A stretch of 64,000 bases of DNA, from NCBI RefSeq assembly GCF_900155395.1, contig NZ_LT699717.1:62001-126000 (forward strand), given 5' to 3'. Position numbers and translations under genes: made by a program. Below, piece by piece: positions 34,324 to 43,481 of this stretch. This DNA comes from Merdibacter massiliensis (GTDB lineage Bacteria > Bacillota_I > Bacilli_A > Erysipelotrichales > Erysipelotrichaceae). How positions within the stretch are numbered: the first letter of the stretch is position 1; every line of letters begins with the position of its first letter. The notes under the pieces are model-generated. The model saw only the letters and a program-made list of their open reading frames with translations, did not search any database and had not been told where the DNA came from.

Positions 34324-34862
34324 GTTGTTGCTTCTCCTTCCTTTTGTAAATATATTTGGAACCATTCCCTCTACCTTCATTCCCATGGGATTACGATTCC
34401 CACTTATGGAACTATCCTCGATTTCGAACTATCCAAACATTGCGCATGGTGAGCTGCACCATATAAACATTAGGTCCTTGGGTATAGATGTCTCTACCTA
34501 CTACGACCTCAGCTGACTTCTTGTGGTAAACCTTTTTCGACCGATGTTACCATCACTGATTTTAAAGATATTGGATTTCATCGTCCACAAGACCTCCCGG
34601 GGTAATTCACGAATCCTGTTTCTTTCACAACGTCCTGATTTACTGTCTTGGTTTTACGTTTACCTTTTGGACTTCGGTTTGATATGCAACCTTATCCACC
34701 ATTTAGCCTTATATCCGGTTTCTGTTCGTACGCTCGAAAGAATCGCTACACCACTTCCTCCATCCTCAACATCACTGTTAACGACTTGTGGTTCGCTACA
34801 CTTGGCGGTAACTACCTGTGGTTGGTTTATCTCCAACTGAATTCGTGCCATGCCCGGCACAC
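34324..34862 (-). ncRNA. Group II intron 5' ribozyme region (domains I-IV)
   Basis: The 540-base stretch before the maturase start is the structured 5' part of the intron, from GTGTG at 34862. Short reading frames in it are not genes. Domain V and VI lie after the maturase at 32943-33010. Confidence 0.8.
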
Positions 34863-34863
34863 A

Positions 34864-34897
34864 TAGAAAAAAGCATCGACTTTTCAATCGATGCTTT
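34864..34897 (-). terminator. Terminator used as intron target
   Basis: Ten-base stem AAAGCATCGA/TCGATGCTTT. On the minus strand it is followed by TTTTTTCTAT and then the intron 5' end. It terminates the GNAT gene; on the plus strand it may once have ended the membrane-protein gene now 1.9 kb away. Confidence 0.85.
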
Positions 34898-34947
34898 CTT
34901 ATTCTCTTATTATTTCCCAGGAAACAAAATTCTACATTATTTGCACT

Positions 34948-35856
34948 TTACAAATGATGGTTCCACATTGGCTTATGAAGAAATGCAAATGCATCCGCTG
35001 CATGATGTACATTACAGTTATACAGCTTATTAAATAATGCGATATTATTCAGCCGCGCCATTAGATAAGCCTCTCTACGCGGAATAGCAAACGGAAATAC
35101 ACGTTCGATCTTTTCTTCCTTTGATACGACCAACTGTACCCCGCTCACATTCTGTGCTATATAGCTTAATAATTGCTGCAATGCTTTTGAATCCAAATAA
35201 ACGATTTCGATCACTTTTGCCTCTTGATGTTCAACCAGGTACAGGCAATAACCGCGCATCACGCCATTGGCATAGTAAAAACAAATTTTCTCTCCGCTAT
35301 TTTTGATCTGTTGCAACAATCGATCATAATATTGCAAATTTCTGACAAAATAACCGTCAAAATGAGAAATGAACTGTTGATACAGCTGAAGCATCTGCTC
35401 ACTGTCCCCTTGTGTATGTACCTGCGTACATTTACTTCGCCGGCATTCATTAGAAGCTAAAAGATAACGTTTGCTTGTATGCACGCACTTAAAGCCAAAA
35501 CGCTCAAATAAACGGGGATTCATGACATACATCAAAGAAAATAATTGGTTATGACTTGCCTCATCCAATGCTGCTTGCAGCAGATCATGCATTTTATGAC
35601 GGCGGCGGTAATCAGGCAAAGTAGCGATCTGATCAAACAAGGATACTTCTAAACAATAACCGTGAAACTGTAATTGAGCTCTGATCATTTGCAAAGTAGC
35701 AATCACTTTTCCATCTTCTGCAATATATAAGCAATGATCCGGATCAAATCGACTATGAAAATTCGTTTCCAGCATTCGCCGATGAATATTTGGATATGCG
35801 ATCTCCAGCAAATGAAAGATCTCTGCTTCTTGTCCTCTAGCCCCTCTGTTGATCAT
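34948..35856 (-). CDS. GNAT family N-acetyltransferase, Eis-like tandem architecture
   Basis: A 302-residue protein. The N-terminal half is a GNAT acetyl-CoA domain (YIAEDGKVIATLQMI, then DQIATLPDYRRRHKM, a Q/RxxGxA-like loop). The C-terminal half resembles a second degenerate GNAT plus sterol-carrier-like part as in Eis/enhanced intracellular survival proteins. Substrate unknown. AGGTGAGAG precedes the ATG; eight bases behind a small membrane gene. Confidence 0.8.
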   Translation of the reverse strand: MINRGARGQEAEIFHLLEIAYPNIHRRMLETNFHSRFDPDHCLYIAEDGKVIATLQMIRAQLQFHGYCLEVSLFDQIATLPDYRRRHKMHDLLQAALDEASHNQLFSLMYVMNPRLFERFGFKCVHTSKRYLLASNECRRSKCTQVHTQGDSEQMLQLYQQFISHFDGYFVRNLQYYDRLLQQIKNSGEKICFYYANGVMRGYCLYLVEHQEAKVIEIVYLDSKALQQLLSYIAQNVSGVQLVVSKEEKIERVFPFAIPRREAYLMARLNNIALFNKLYNCNVHHAADAFAFLHKPMWNHHL

Positions 35857-35864
35857 TCTCTCAC

Positions 35865-36134
35865 CTACTTATCATTATCAATTGTTTCTTCACTGTATTC
35901 CACATCAATGACATCTGGATTTGTATTTTGATTCACCTGTGAGGTTGTATTTTTATAAGATTGTTGTGTACGCTGCTGATTCTCATAATAGTCTTGATAC
36001 TGTTTACGTACCTTGTAATTATGATACAAACTATAGATAAATAAAATGAGAAACAATGGCAGCAGATACGGCAGTAATGCAAAAAACAATGTACCAATGA
36101 TCACCATGATCAAAATCATGATCCATACTTCCAT
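35865..36134 (-). CDS. Small membrane protein of unknown function
   Basis: An 89-residue protein with one long or two short transmembrane helices (about 4-40), then a basic turn and a Gln/Asn/Thr-rich acidic tail ending VEYSEETIDNDK. No family recognised. It is eight bases ahead of the GNAT gene on the same strand, so probably co-transcribed. Confidence 0.65.
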   Translation of the reverse strand: MEVWIMILIMVIIGTLFFALLPYLLPLFLILFIYSLYHNYKVRKQYQDYYENQQRTQQSYKNTTSQVNQNTNPDVIDVEYSEETIDNDK

Positions 36135-36190
36135 ATCTGTTCCTCTCTTTCTATTGATTTATGTATATTATACGCTAAAGAAGGCATAAA

Positions 36191-36218
36191 GAAAACAGTT
36201 TCCAACGAAACTGTTTTC
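36191..36218 (-). terminator. Terminator of glgB
   Basis: Perfect 12-base stem GAAAACAGTTTC/GAAACTGTTTTC with a four-base loop, just beyond the glgB stop. Confidence 0.85.
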
Positions 36219-36223
36219 TTGCA

Positions 36224-38047
36224 TTATTTTTCTACTTCTAACAAAATGCCGCCAAAAGCAGGAACATTTACTTCAATCATAAATGGTTTATTATTACGGC
36301 TTACTCGGATCGCATGGCATTTTTGTGCCGGTACATCGATACTGCCGCCATAACGATTCCATTCTGTATTCAACACTTCTGTATACATTCCTTTTGTCAG
36401 GACGCCAAATACTTCCTGCGTATAAACATTTGGAGAAAAGTTCAAGATAACCACATAGTCTTTATCCTTTCCTTTTCGTATATAAGAGAATAAGTTTTTA
36501 TCTGCATTATCTGCATCGATCCATTCAAAACTTTCCCAACTATAGTCATTTTCATATAAAGTAGGTTCTTTTGTATACAGCTCACCTAATTTTGCAAAGA
36601 ATTTATGAAAAGCAGCATGGGCAGGGTAAGTTAACAAAAACCAGTCATTTTCTTTCTGCTCATCCCATTCACGCCAATGTGCAAGCTCATTTCCCATAAA
36701 ATTCAACTTCTTGCCTGGATGCGTAAACATGTACAAATACAAGGTTCTGACCTGTGCAAATTTTTGTTCATAGGTTCCCCACATCTTATTGATGATAGTT
36801 GCTTTTCCATGCACGACCTCATCGTGACTAAACTCCATTAAGAAACGCTCTGAATAAAAATAGGCCATTGAAAATGTAATATTGTTATGATGCCATTTAC
36901 GATAGACAGGATCCTTTTTCAGATACTTCAATGTATCATTCATCCATCCCAGATCCCATTTATAATCAAAGCCCAGTCCGCCATCCAACGTACTTTTCGT
37001 AACATTCGGAAAATCCGTAGAATCTTCCGCAATCAACATAATTTTTCCCTCATAGCGCTGGTTCAGCAGGTAATTCATTCGTTTAATAAAATTCAAAGCT
37101 CCTTCATTGACACCAAGCTGTTTATTTCCATGCCAGAAAATTGCGTTTGAAATGGCATCCATGCGCAAGCCGTCAAAATGATATACATCGATCCAGAAGG
37201 ATGCGGCGGACATTAAAAATGAACGTACCTCTTCTTTCCAAAGATCAAAGTTGGCTGTTCCCCATTGACTGTCCGCATCATGTGCTTGTGGATATTCATA
37301 CACTGGAGTTCCATCAAAATAGGATAATGAAAAATCATCTTTGACAAAATGTACAGGCACAAAATCCATGATGACACCGATATTTGCTTTATGTGCCTCA
37401 TTCACCAAGTACATCAAATCATGACATGTACCGTAACGGCTCGTAACGGAATAATATCCTGAGCATTGATAGCCCCAGGAACCATCGAAAGGATATTCAC
37501 AGAGAGGCATTAATTCAATATGCGTAAAATGATTATCTTTTACATACTTGATCAATTTTTTTGCTATTTTACGATAGTTCACAAAGGTTTCATCTTCATC
37601 TTTCATCCAGGAACCAATATGTACTTCATAGATATTCACCGGCTGATCAAAACCTTTATTCCGCTGTTGGATCCATGCGTCATCTTTCCATCCATCCCAT
37701 GAAAGATCTTCTATGATGCTTGCCGTATTGGGACGCAATTCACTATAAAAAGCATATGGATCCATTTTATCTACTACACGGCCTGTTGCCTGTGTAATAC
37801 GATATTTGTAAGAGTCTCCTACTTTCGCACCCTTGACATACAGGCTCCATGTGCCTCGTTCATCTACTTTTCGCATTTTATGACCTTTACAAGACCAGTC
37901 ATCAAATGAACCGATGACCTGGATCTGCTGTGCATTTGGTGCATATACAGTAAAGCGTACCCCTTCTTTTTCTAGATGGGCTCCATAGAAGTGGTATGCT
38001 TCTAATGAATTTCCTTCATGATAATCTTTTAAATATTTTGCTTTCAA
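36224..38047 (-). CDS. glgB: 1,4-alpha-glucan branching enzyme
   Basis: GH13 enzyme of 607 residues that makes alpha-1,6 branches in glycogen. A CBM48 domain is at the N-terminus (about 20-110), followed by the catalytic barrel. Visible motifs are MDFVPVHF, DGLRMDAIS (nucleophile Asp), MLIAEDSTDFP (acid/base Glu) and FSHDEVVHGK. The C-terminal beta domain is present. No other glg gene is adjacent, so glycogen synthesis genes are elsewhere or this enzyme acts alone on storage polymer. Confidence 0.95.
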   Translation of the reverse strand: MKAKYLKDYHEGNSLEAYHFYGAHLEKEGVRFTVYAPNAQQIQVIGSFDDWSCKGHKMRKVDERGTWSLYVKGAKVGDSYKYRITQATGRVVDKMDPYAFYSELRPNTASIIEDLSWDGWKDDAWIQQRNKGFDQPVNIYEVHIGSWMKDEDETFVNYRKIAKKLIKYVKDNHFTHIELMPLCEYPFDGSWGYQCSGYYSVTSRYGTCHDLMYLVNEAHKANIGVIMDFVPVHFVKDDFSLSYFDGTPVYEYPQAHDADSQWGTANFDLWKEEVRSFLMSAASFWIDVYHFDGLRMDAISNAIFWHGNKQLGVNEGALNFIKRMNYLLNQRYEGKIMLIAEDSTDFPNVTKSTLDGGLGFDYKWDLGWMNDTLKYLKKDPVYRKWHHNNITFSMAYFYSERFLMEFSHDEVVHGKATIINKMWGTYEQKFAQVRTLYLYMFTHPGKKLNFMGNELAHWREWDEQKENDWFLLTYPAHAAFHKFFAKLGELYTKEPTLYENDYSWESFEWIDADNADKNLFSYIRKGKDKDYVVILNFSPNVYTQEVFGVLTKGMYTEVLNTEWNRYGGSIDVPAQKCHAIRVSRNNKPFMIEVNVPAFGGILLEVEK

Positions 38048-38151
38048 GAGAAATTCTCCTTTCTTTGTCTGCTACCTTTATTGTACTCCATTTTAAATAG
38101 AAAAACGATAGAATTTTGTAATTTTGTCCATAGATTGTAACGGGTTACATC

Positions 38152-38187
38152 AAAAAAAGATCTATCGAATTGAAATTCGACAGATCT
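38152..38187 (-). terminator. Terminator of the marR-ABC exporter operon
   Basis: Stem AGATCT..TCGAAT paired with ATTCGA..AGATCT, followed on the minus strand by seven T residues. Confidence 0.88.
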
Positions 38188-38201
38188 CATACATCGTATG
38201 A

Positions 38202-40076
38202 TCAATCCATTTCCAATGCACCTGTGTACAACTGGTAATAGACTCCTTTTTTAGCCAGCAGGCTTTCATGGTTGCCGCGTTCAATGATCCTTCCTTGATC
38301 CAGTACCATGATCACATCGGAATTTTTGATAGTTGATAAACGATGGGCAATAACAAATGTCGTGCGTCCGCTCATCAGTTTATCCATACCATCCTGTACC
38401 ATTTTTTCTGTACGTGAATCAATGGAACTTGTTGCCTCATCCAGGATCAATACCGGTGCATTGGCCAATGCTGCACGGGCAATGGACAATAATTGGCGCT
38501 GTCCCTGAGAGAGAGAAGTACCGTCTCCAGTTAAATACGTATCATATCCATGCTCTAAATGACGAATAAATTCATGGGCATTTGCTAATTTGGCTGCTGC
38601 AATCACTTCCTCATCGCTCGCATCTGGTTTTCCATAGCGAATATTATCGCGGATCGTGCCAGAGAATAGATGAGTATCCTGCAAAACGATTCCCAACGAT
38701 TTACGCAAAGAATCTTTTTTGATCAGTTTGATATCAATGCCGTCGTACGTGATTGAGCCTTGCTGAATGTCATAGAAGCGATTGATCAAATTGGTGATCG
38801 TTGTTTTTCCGGCACCTGTAGCGCCAACAAAAGCAATCTTTTGTCCCGGTTTTGCATAGAGTTCAATATTATGCAAGACTGTCTTGTTTGGTACATAGCC
38901 AAACGTAACATCATGGAATAATACCTCTCCGCGTAACGGCACATATTCCACTTCTCCGTTAGCACGCGGATGGCGCCATGCCCACTGTGTCGTATATTCT
39001 TGCGTTTCTTCAATATGTCCCTGCTCATCGATCTTACAGCGGGTCAATGTTACAACGCCTTGATCTTGTTCTACTGTCTCATCCATCAATTTAAAGATAC
39101 GTTCTGCTCCTGCCATTGCCATTGCGACTGCATTCATCTGCATAGAAATATTTGAAATAGGCATATTGAAAGAACGGTTTAACTGCAAGAAGGAGGCCAA
39201 ACCGCCCAATGTAAGACCTGTCCATCCGCCAATAGCGAGTACTCCGCCAAATATTGTAGACAACACATAAGAGATATTGCCGACATTGGCGATGACCGGC
39301 ATCAAGATACTTGCGTACGTATTTGCTTTATAACTGCTCTCAAATAATTCTTCATTGATTTCATTAAAGCCTTTGATGACCGCATCTTCATGCGTAAATA
39401 CTTTGATGACCTTTGAGCCTTCCATCATTTCTTCGATATAACCATTTTCACGACCCAAATTCTTTTGTTGCCGCTGGAAGTTTTGCGCAGAACGAGAACC
39501 GATCATATTGGCCACATTTAACATGATGATGACCATGAGAAAGGAAATAATGGCTAACGGCAAAGAAATCACAAGCATCGATACACCAACAAACAGCACA
39601 TTGAATCCTGCCTGCAGCGACTGAGGAATACTTTGTGTGATAACCTGACGCAATGTATCAGCATCATTGGTATACACACTCATGATATCTCCATGTGCAT
39701 GTGTATCAAAATAAGAAATCGGCAGTTTTTCCATGTGGGCAAACAAATCATCACGGATATTGCGTAAAGTTCCTTGCCCTACATTGACCAGGATTCTCTG
39801 ATATGTGAAAGTAGAAAGTACTCCCATACCAAATATACACAACATCAGCAGCAGGATTCGCAACAAAGGAGCAAAATCTGGAACTGCGCTTTGAGATAAA
39901 GGCGTGATATAATCGTCAATCAATACTCGAATAAACAATGAAACAGATACATTCGCTATACTTGCCAGAATAATGAATATCAATGTAATTAAACAGGAAA
40001 ATTTATAATGAGCCAGCACATAACGCAGCAAACGTCCAAGCACTTTAAAATTCATACGTCGCTTATTCATCGTCAT
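38202..40076 (-). CDS. ABC exporter half-transporter, catalytically intact subunit
   Basis: A 624-residue type IV ABC exporter half: six transmembrane helices then an ATPase with Walker A GATGAGKTT, signature SLSQGQRQ, Walker B LILDEATSSID (with the catalytic Glu) and H-loop AHRLS. An insertion of about 40 residues lies between membrane and ATPase parts. Its partner (40063-41808) has a degenerate site, the signature of heterodimeric exporters like LmrCD/BmrCD. The ATG at 40076 has GGGGG ahead and overlaps the partner by 14 bases. Confidence 0.93.
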   Translation of the reverse strand: MTMNKRRMNFKVLGRLLRYVLAHYKFSCLITLIFIILASIANVSVSLFIRVLIDDYITPLSQSAVPDFAPLLRILLLMLCIFGMGVLSTFTYQRILVNVGQGTLRNIRDDLFAHMEKLPISYFDTHAHGDIMSVYTNDADTLRQVITQSIPQSLQAGFNVLFVGVSMLVISLPLAIISFLMVIIMLNVANMIGSRSAQNFQRQQKNLGRENGYIEEMMEGSKVIKVFTHEDAVIKGFNEINEELFESSYKANTYASILMPVIANVGNISYVLSTIFGGVLAIGGWTGLTLGGLASFLQLNRSFNMPISNISMQMNAVAMAMAGAERIFKLMDETVEQDQGVVTLTRCKIDEQGHIEETQEYTTQWAWRHPRANGEVEYVPLRGEVLFHDVTFGYVPNKTVLHNIELYAKPGQKIAFVGATGAGKTTITNLINRFYDIQQGSITYDGIDIKLIKKDSLRKSLGIVLQDTHLFSGTIRDNIRYGKPDASDEEVIAAAKLANAHEFIRHLEHGYDTYLTGDGTSLSQGQRQLLSIARAALANAPVLILDEATSSIDSRTEKMVQDGMDKLMSGRTTFVIAHRLSTIKNSDVIMVLDQGRIIERGNHESLLAKKGVYYQLYTGALEMD

Positions 40077-41808
40077 CTGCCCCCTTCTTCTGTGTTTCAT
40101 AGATTTCTTGATAAATGGCATTGCTCTTCAGCAATTCCTCATGTGTGCCTATACCATCGATTGCTCCATCATTTAACACGATGATGCGGTCTGCATCTTC
40201 AATTGAAGAAATACGCTGAGAAATGATCAGCTTGGTCGTATCTGGAATATCCTCGCGGAATGCTTTGCGAATCAATGCATCCGTCTTGGTATCCACTGCA
40301 CTCGTTGAATCATCCAATATCAAGATCTTTGGCTTTTTTAATAATGCTCGTGCAATACAAAGTCTCTGTTTCTGTCCTCCAGACACGTTGCTGCCGCCTT
40401 GTTCGATATGTGTATCATAACCATCTGGAAAACGAGAAATAAACTCATCTGCTTGCGCCAATTGGCAAGCTTTTATCATTTCCTCGTCACTTGCCTGTGC
40501 ATTCCCCCAACGCAGATTCTCTTTGATCGTACCAGAGAACAATACATTTTTCTGCAATACCATCGCAACCTGATTACGCAGTGTTTCCAGATCATATTCT
40601 TTTACATTCCGTCCGCCTACATAAACTGCACCTTTACTAGTATCATACAGACGAGGAATCAACTGCACCAGCGTACTTTTCGCGCTACCTGTTCCACCCA
40701 AGATACCAATCGTCTCTCCGCTTTTGATCTCTAAATTAATATTACGTAAAACCGCATCATTGTCATTTTTATCAAATTCATGCGTATAATAATCAAACGA
40801 TACATTTTCAAAACGGATCGATCCATCTTTTATTTCATATACCGGATTTTTTGGATTATGGATATCACTGGTCTCTTCCAATACTTCGATGATACGCTTT
40901 GCAGAAGCAGTAGACATAGAAACCATGACGAAGACCATGGATAACATCATCAGGCTCATCAGCAGTTGCATCGTGTATGTGAACATGCTCATCAATTCTC
41001 CTGTTGTCAGTGAACCTTCCACGACAAATTGAGCTCCAAACCATCCAATAGCCATGATGCAGGCATACATTGCCAGCTGCATCATCGGTCCGTTCAACAC
41101 TAATATCTTCTCTGCTTTACAAAACATTTGATATAATTTGTCACTTGCGCCTTTGAATTTTTCTGTTTCCGCATCTTCTTTCACATACGCTTTTACGACA
41201 CGCATGTTCGTAATATTCTCTTGAACGCTGGCATTGAGATCATCATACTTGCGGAATACCTTACGAAATACCGGATACGAGAAACAAGTGATCAATGTCA
41301 GTGCAACTGCTAAGAACAGCAGTGCATACAAGAAATATACTGCTAGATTTGCATGAATTGTAAAAGTCATGATCATTGCCAGAATCAACATCATTGGTGC
41401 ACGTACACACATACGCAAGATCATCATATATGCATTCTGCACATTTGTCGTATCTGTCATCAATCGTGTGATCAATCCTGCAGTAGAATAACGGTCGATG
41501 TTGCGAAATGAAAAACGCTGAATGTTTTCAAACATCGCACGACGGATATTTTTCACAAAACCTGCTGAGGCATAAGAAGCATTCTTCGCACTCAGAGCAC
41601 CGCAGGCAAGCGAGAGGAATGCTACGACCAGCATGATGATCCCCATCATGATTGCTGCTTTCATATCCCCTTTGGAAACACCATTATCAATGATGAATGC
41701 CATCAATGTTGGCAAAGAGAGTTCCAAACCAACTTCTCCAACCATGAATAATGGCGCTTTGATCGAAGCTGCTTTGTATTCTTTTAGTTCTTCCAACAAA
41801 CGTTTCAT
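40063..41808 (-). CDS. ABC exporter half-transporter, degenerate-site subunit
   Basis: A 581-residue half-transporter with six helices and an ATPase. Walker A is the unusual GGTGSAKST. Walker B reads LILDDSTSAVD, where Asp replaces the catalytic Glu, and the H-loop His is replaced (SQRIS). The signature NVSGGQKQR is intact. In heterodimeric multidrug exporters one ATP site is inactive like this. It overlaps the MarR gene by four bases, so regulation and translation are coupled. Probable substrate: drugs, lipids or peptides. Confidence 0.93.
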   Translation of the reverse strand: MKRLLEELKEYKAASIKAPLFMVGEVGLELSLPTLMAFIIDNGVSKGDMKAAIMMGIIMLVVAFLSLACGALSAKNASYASAGFVKNIRRAMFENIQRFSFRNIDRYSTAGLITRLMTDTTNVQNAYMMILRMCVRAPMMLILAMIMTFTIHANLAVYFLYALLFLAVALTLITCFSYPVFRKVFRKYDDLNASVQENITNMRVVKAYVKEDAETEKFKGASDKLYQMFCKAEKILVLNGPMMQLAMYACIMAIGWFGAQFVVEGSLTTGELMSMFTYTMQLLMSLMMLSMVFVMVSMSTASAKRIIEVLEETSDIHNPKNPVYEIKDGSIRFENVSFDYYTHEFDKNDNDAVLRNINLEIKSGETIGILGGTGSAKSTLVQLIPRLYDTSKGAVYVGGRNVKEYDLETLRNQVAMVLQKNVLFSGTIKENLRWGNAQASDEEMIKACQLAQADEFISRFPDGYDTHIEQGGSNVSGGQKQRLCIARALLKKPKILILDDSTSAVDTKTDALIRKAFREDIPDTTKLIISQRISSIEDADRIIVLNDGAIDGIGTHEELLKSNAIYQEIYETQKKGADDDE

Positions 41809-42251
41809 TGTTCTACCTTCCCTTCATTTGAAATATTATTTAATAGCCGCAGTAACAAAGAGCGGGCCAGCTGCAATTCTTCATCACTTAAGCCTTGATA
41901 CAATCTTTCTTCCATCGCCTTAAAGTTGCTTTCCAGCTGCTTGGCACATTGATATGCCTTTTCATCTAAAACGATCTGCTTGTATCGATGATCTTTATTG
42001 CTTGGCTCATAATGCAAATACCCTTTTTCTTCCAAGCGCTTTAAAACACCTGTGACAGTCGGCTTACTGATATGGAAATAATGTTCAAGATCACGCGGAT
42101 TGATTTCTTTCTCATCGTGCTGAATCAAAAAGGCCAAGATCCGCACTTGCAAAGAGGAGAGCTGAAATTCTTCATTACGTAAATTCAGATCCATCCGTAT
42201 CCGAATATCGATCATCCGCAGTAAACTGCTGATCTTCATATTTTCTTCCAT
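41805..42251 (-). CDS. MarR-family transcriptional regulator
   Basis: A 148-residue winged-helix repressor with the recognition region HYFHISKPTVTGVLKRLEEKGYL and wing HRYKQI. The first gene of a three-gene operon with the heterodimeric exporter. The promoter region has two CTAATTAG palindromes across the predicted transcription start, so it likely represses its own operon until a ligand binds. Shine-Dalgarno GGAGGTGA. Confidence 0.92.
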   Translation of the reverse strand: MEENMKISSLLRMIDIRIRMDLNLRNEEFQLSSLQVRILAFLIQHDEKEINPRDLEHYFHISKPTVTGVLKRLEEKGYLHYEPSNKDHRYKQIVLDEKAYQCAKQLESNFKAMEERLYQGLSDEELQLARSLLLRLLNNISNEGKVEQ

Positions 42252-42266
42252 TTACTCACCTCCCCG

Positions 42267-42328
42267 CTAATTAGTTAGCGTACTAATTAGTATATTAACA
42301 ATTATAGTAAGATATGTTATCCTGTCAA
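42267..42328 (-). promoter_or_regulatory. Promoter with MarR operators
   Basis: Minus-strand TTGACA (42323-42328), 16-base spacer, TATAAT (42301-42306), both perfect consensus. CTAATTAG occurs at 42267-42274 and 42283-42290 (the second inside the palindrome TACTAATTAGTA), 16 bases apart. They cover the start site and early transcript, as expected for a repressor blocking polymerase. Confidence 0.75.
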
Positions 42329-42366
42329 GAAGAAAAATGTGAATTTTTTCTCGAGACAAAAAGAAA

Positions 42367-42393
42367 AGCAACAGCCATTTATCTGCTGTTGCT
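42367..42393 (-). terminator. Terminator overlapping the end of the tagO-like gene
   Basis: Stem GCAACAGC/GCTGTTGC (42368-42375 and 42385-42392) with the gene's stop codon in the loop, followed on the minus strand by TTTTCTTTTT. Confidence 0.7.
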
Positions 42394-43461
42394 GGATTCC
42401 TCCGCGCTCTTTTTACGCCATATTTTTTTCTGCATCTTTCGCGCTATGGATAAAATCGGATGATATTTATCTGATATCATGCCGGAAACCTCAATAAATA
42501 ACTCAACGATGGTCATGATAATAAATAAAGATAGTAACCCGATTCCTTTATTGATCATATAACAATACGCCGTTAAGCCAAACATCGCCGTCACAATACA
42601 CATGATGATGACAGTATTTTTATGTCCAAACTTATTCATCAATAAATGATGAATATGACTTTTATCAGCTTCTGAAAACTTATGTCCTTTTAATGTTCTT
42701 CGTAAAATTGCACTCAGGGTATCAATGATCGGCAGTCCAAGCAATAACAAAGGCAATGCCAGCGTCATGATCGTTGAACTTTTAAATCCAAGCAGCGAGA
42801 TCGCCGATATGATGAAACCTAAAAACAATGCTCCGCAGTCGCCCATGAAAATACTTGCCGGATGTGCATTATACACCAGAAATCCTAATGTAGCACCAGC
42901 TAAGATCAATGAAATCATTTCAACATCACTTCTGCGTTCAATGACAGCCAGCATTGCAATTACGACCAGTATGATAACGCTGATTCCCCCGCACAGGCCA
43001 TCTAACCCGTCGATCAGATTGACTGCATTTGTAATCCCTGTGATCCAAAAGAATGTCACGATCACCGATACGACACCCATTGAAATCGTAATCCCAAACG
43101 GCAGCCGGATCACATCTAAAGTTACACCGGAAGAAATCAAGATAATAGCAGCAACGATTTGAAAGCTGAATTTGTATAATGGGCGCAGATTGACGAAATC
43201 ATCGATCAAGCCGCCTAAAAACATGACCGTAGAACCTAATAAAATGCCGTTCATCGACATATCCGTCTTCACAAATACCGCCATTGATACAATAAAAGCA
43301 AGGTATATCGCTGCACCACCGATCCGCACGATCTTCCCTGAATGTATCGTCCTTTCATTGATCTGCGCGTAAGCATCCAAACGAAAAGCAATTTGTTTGA
43401 CGATTGGCGTCAGTATCAATGAAATGAGAAAGGGAAGAATGACATAAAGAACATCCCTCAT
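42379..43461 (-). CDS. Undecaprenyl-phosphate GlcNAc-1-phosphate transferase family (TagO/WecA-like)
   Basis: Polyprenyl-phosphate sugar-1-phosphate transferase of 360 residues with about ten membrane helices. Motifs: GGLIDD, NAVNLIDGLDGL and MGDCGALFLGF, with IHHLLMNKF near the end. It starts surface-polymer or linkage-unit synthesis on the lipid carrier. MraY is less likely because of the TagO/WecA-type Asp motifs and the context. It follows mreB by 20 bases; co-transcription is likely. Confidence 0.9.
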   Translation of the reverse strand: MRDVLYVILPFLISLILTPIVKQIAFRLDAYAQINERTIHSGKIVRIGGAAIYLAFIVSMAVFVKTDMSMNGILLGSTVMFLGGLIDDFVNLRPLYKFSFQIVAAIILISSGVTLDVIRLPFGITISMGVVSVIVTFFWITGITNAVNLIDGLDGLCGGISVIILVVIAMLAVIERRSDVEMISLILAGATLGFLVYNAHPASIFMGDCGALFLGFIISAISLLGFKSSTIMTLALPLLLLGLPIIDTLSAILRRTLKGHKFSEADKSHIHHLLMNKFGHKNTVIIMCIVTAMFGLTAYCYMINKGIGLLSLFIIMTIVELFIEVSGMISDKYHPILSIARKMQKKIWRKKSAEESSNSR

Positions 43462-43481
43462 AAAAAGTCCTCAGTCTGTCT

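Larger units (their letters stand above)
32943..34862 (-). mobile_element. Group II intron, bacterial class C type, complete
   Basis: About 1.92 kb on the minus strand. The 5' end is GTGTGCCGGGCATGG at 34862 and below, a typical intron start. The reverse transcriptase lies within. A recognisable domain V (32976-33010, with CCGTATACGAGACCCG and GTACGTACGG) and a domain VI hairpin precede the 3' end near 32943 (CTAC). The insertion point is directly behind the T-run of a rho-independent terminator, the preferred target of class C introns. Ends are by eye, within a few bases. Confidence 0.88.

Noticed and set aside
34660-34887. Minus-strand open frame upstream of the group II maturase
   Set aside because: Covers the intron 5' boundary and its structured RNA, has no ribosome site and no protein-like composition.
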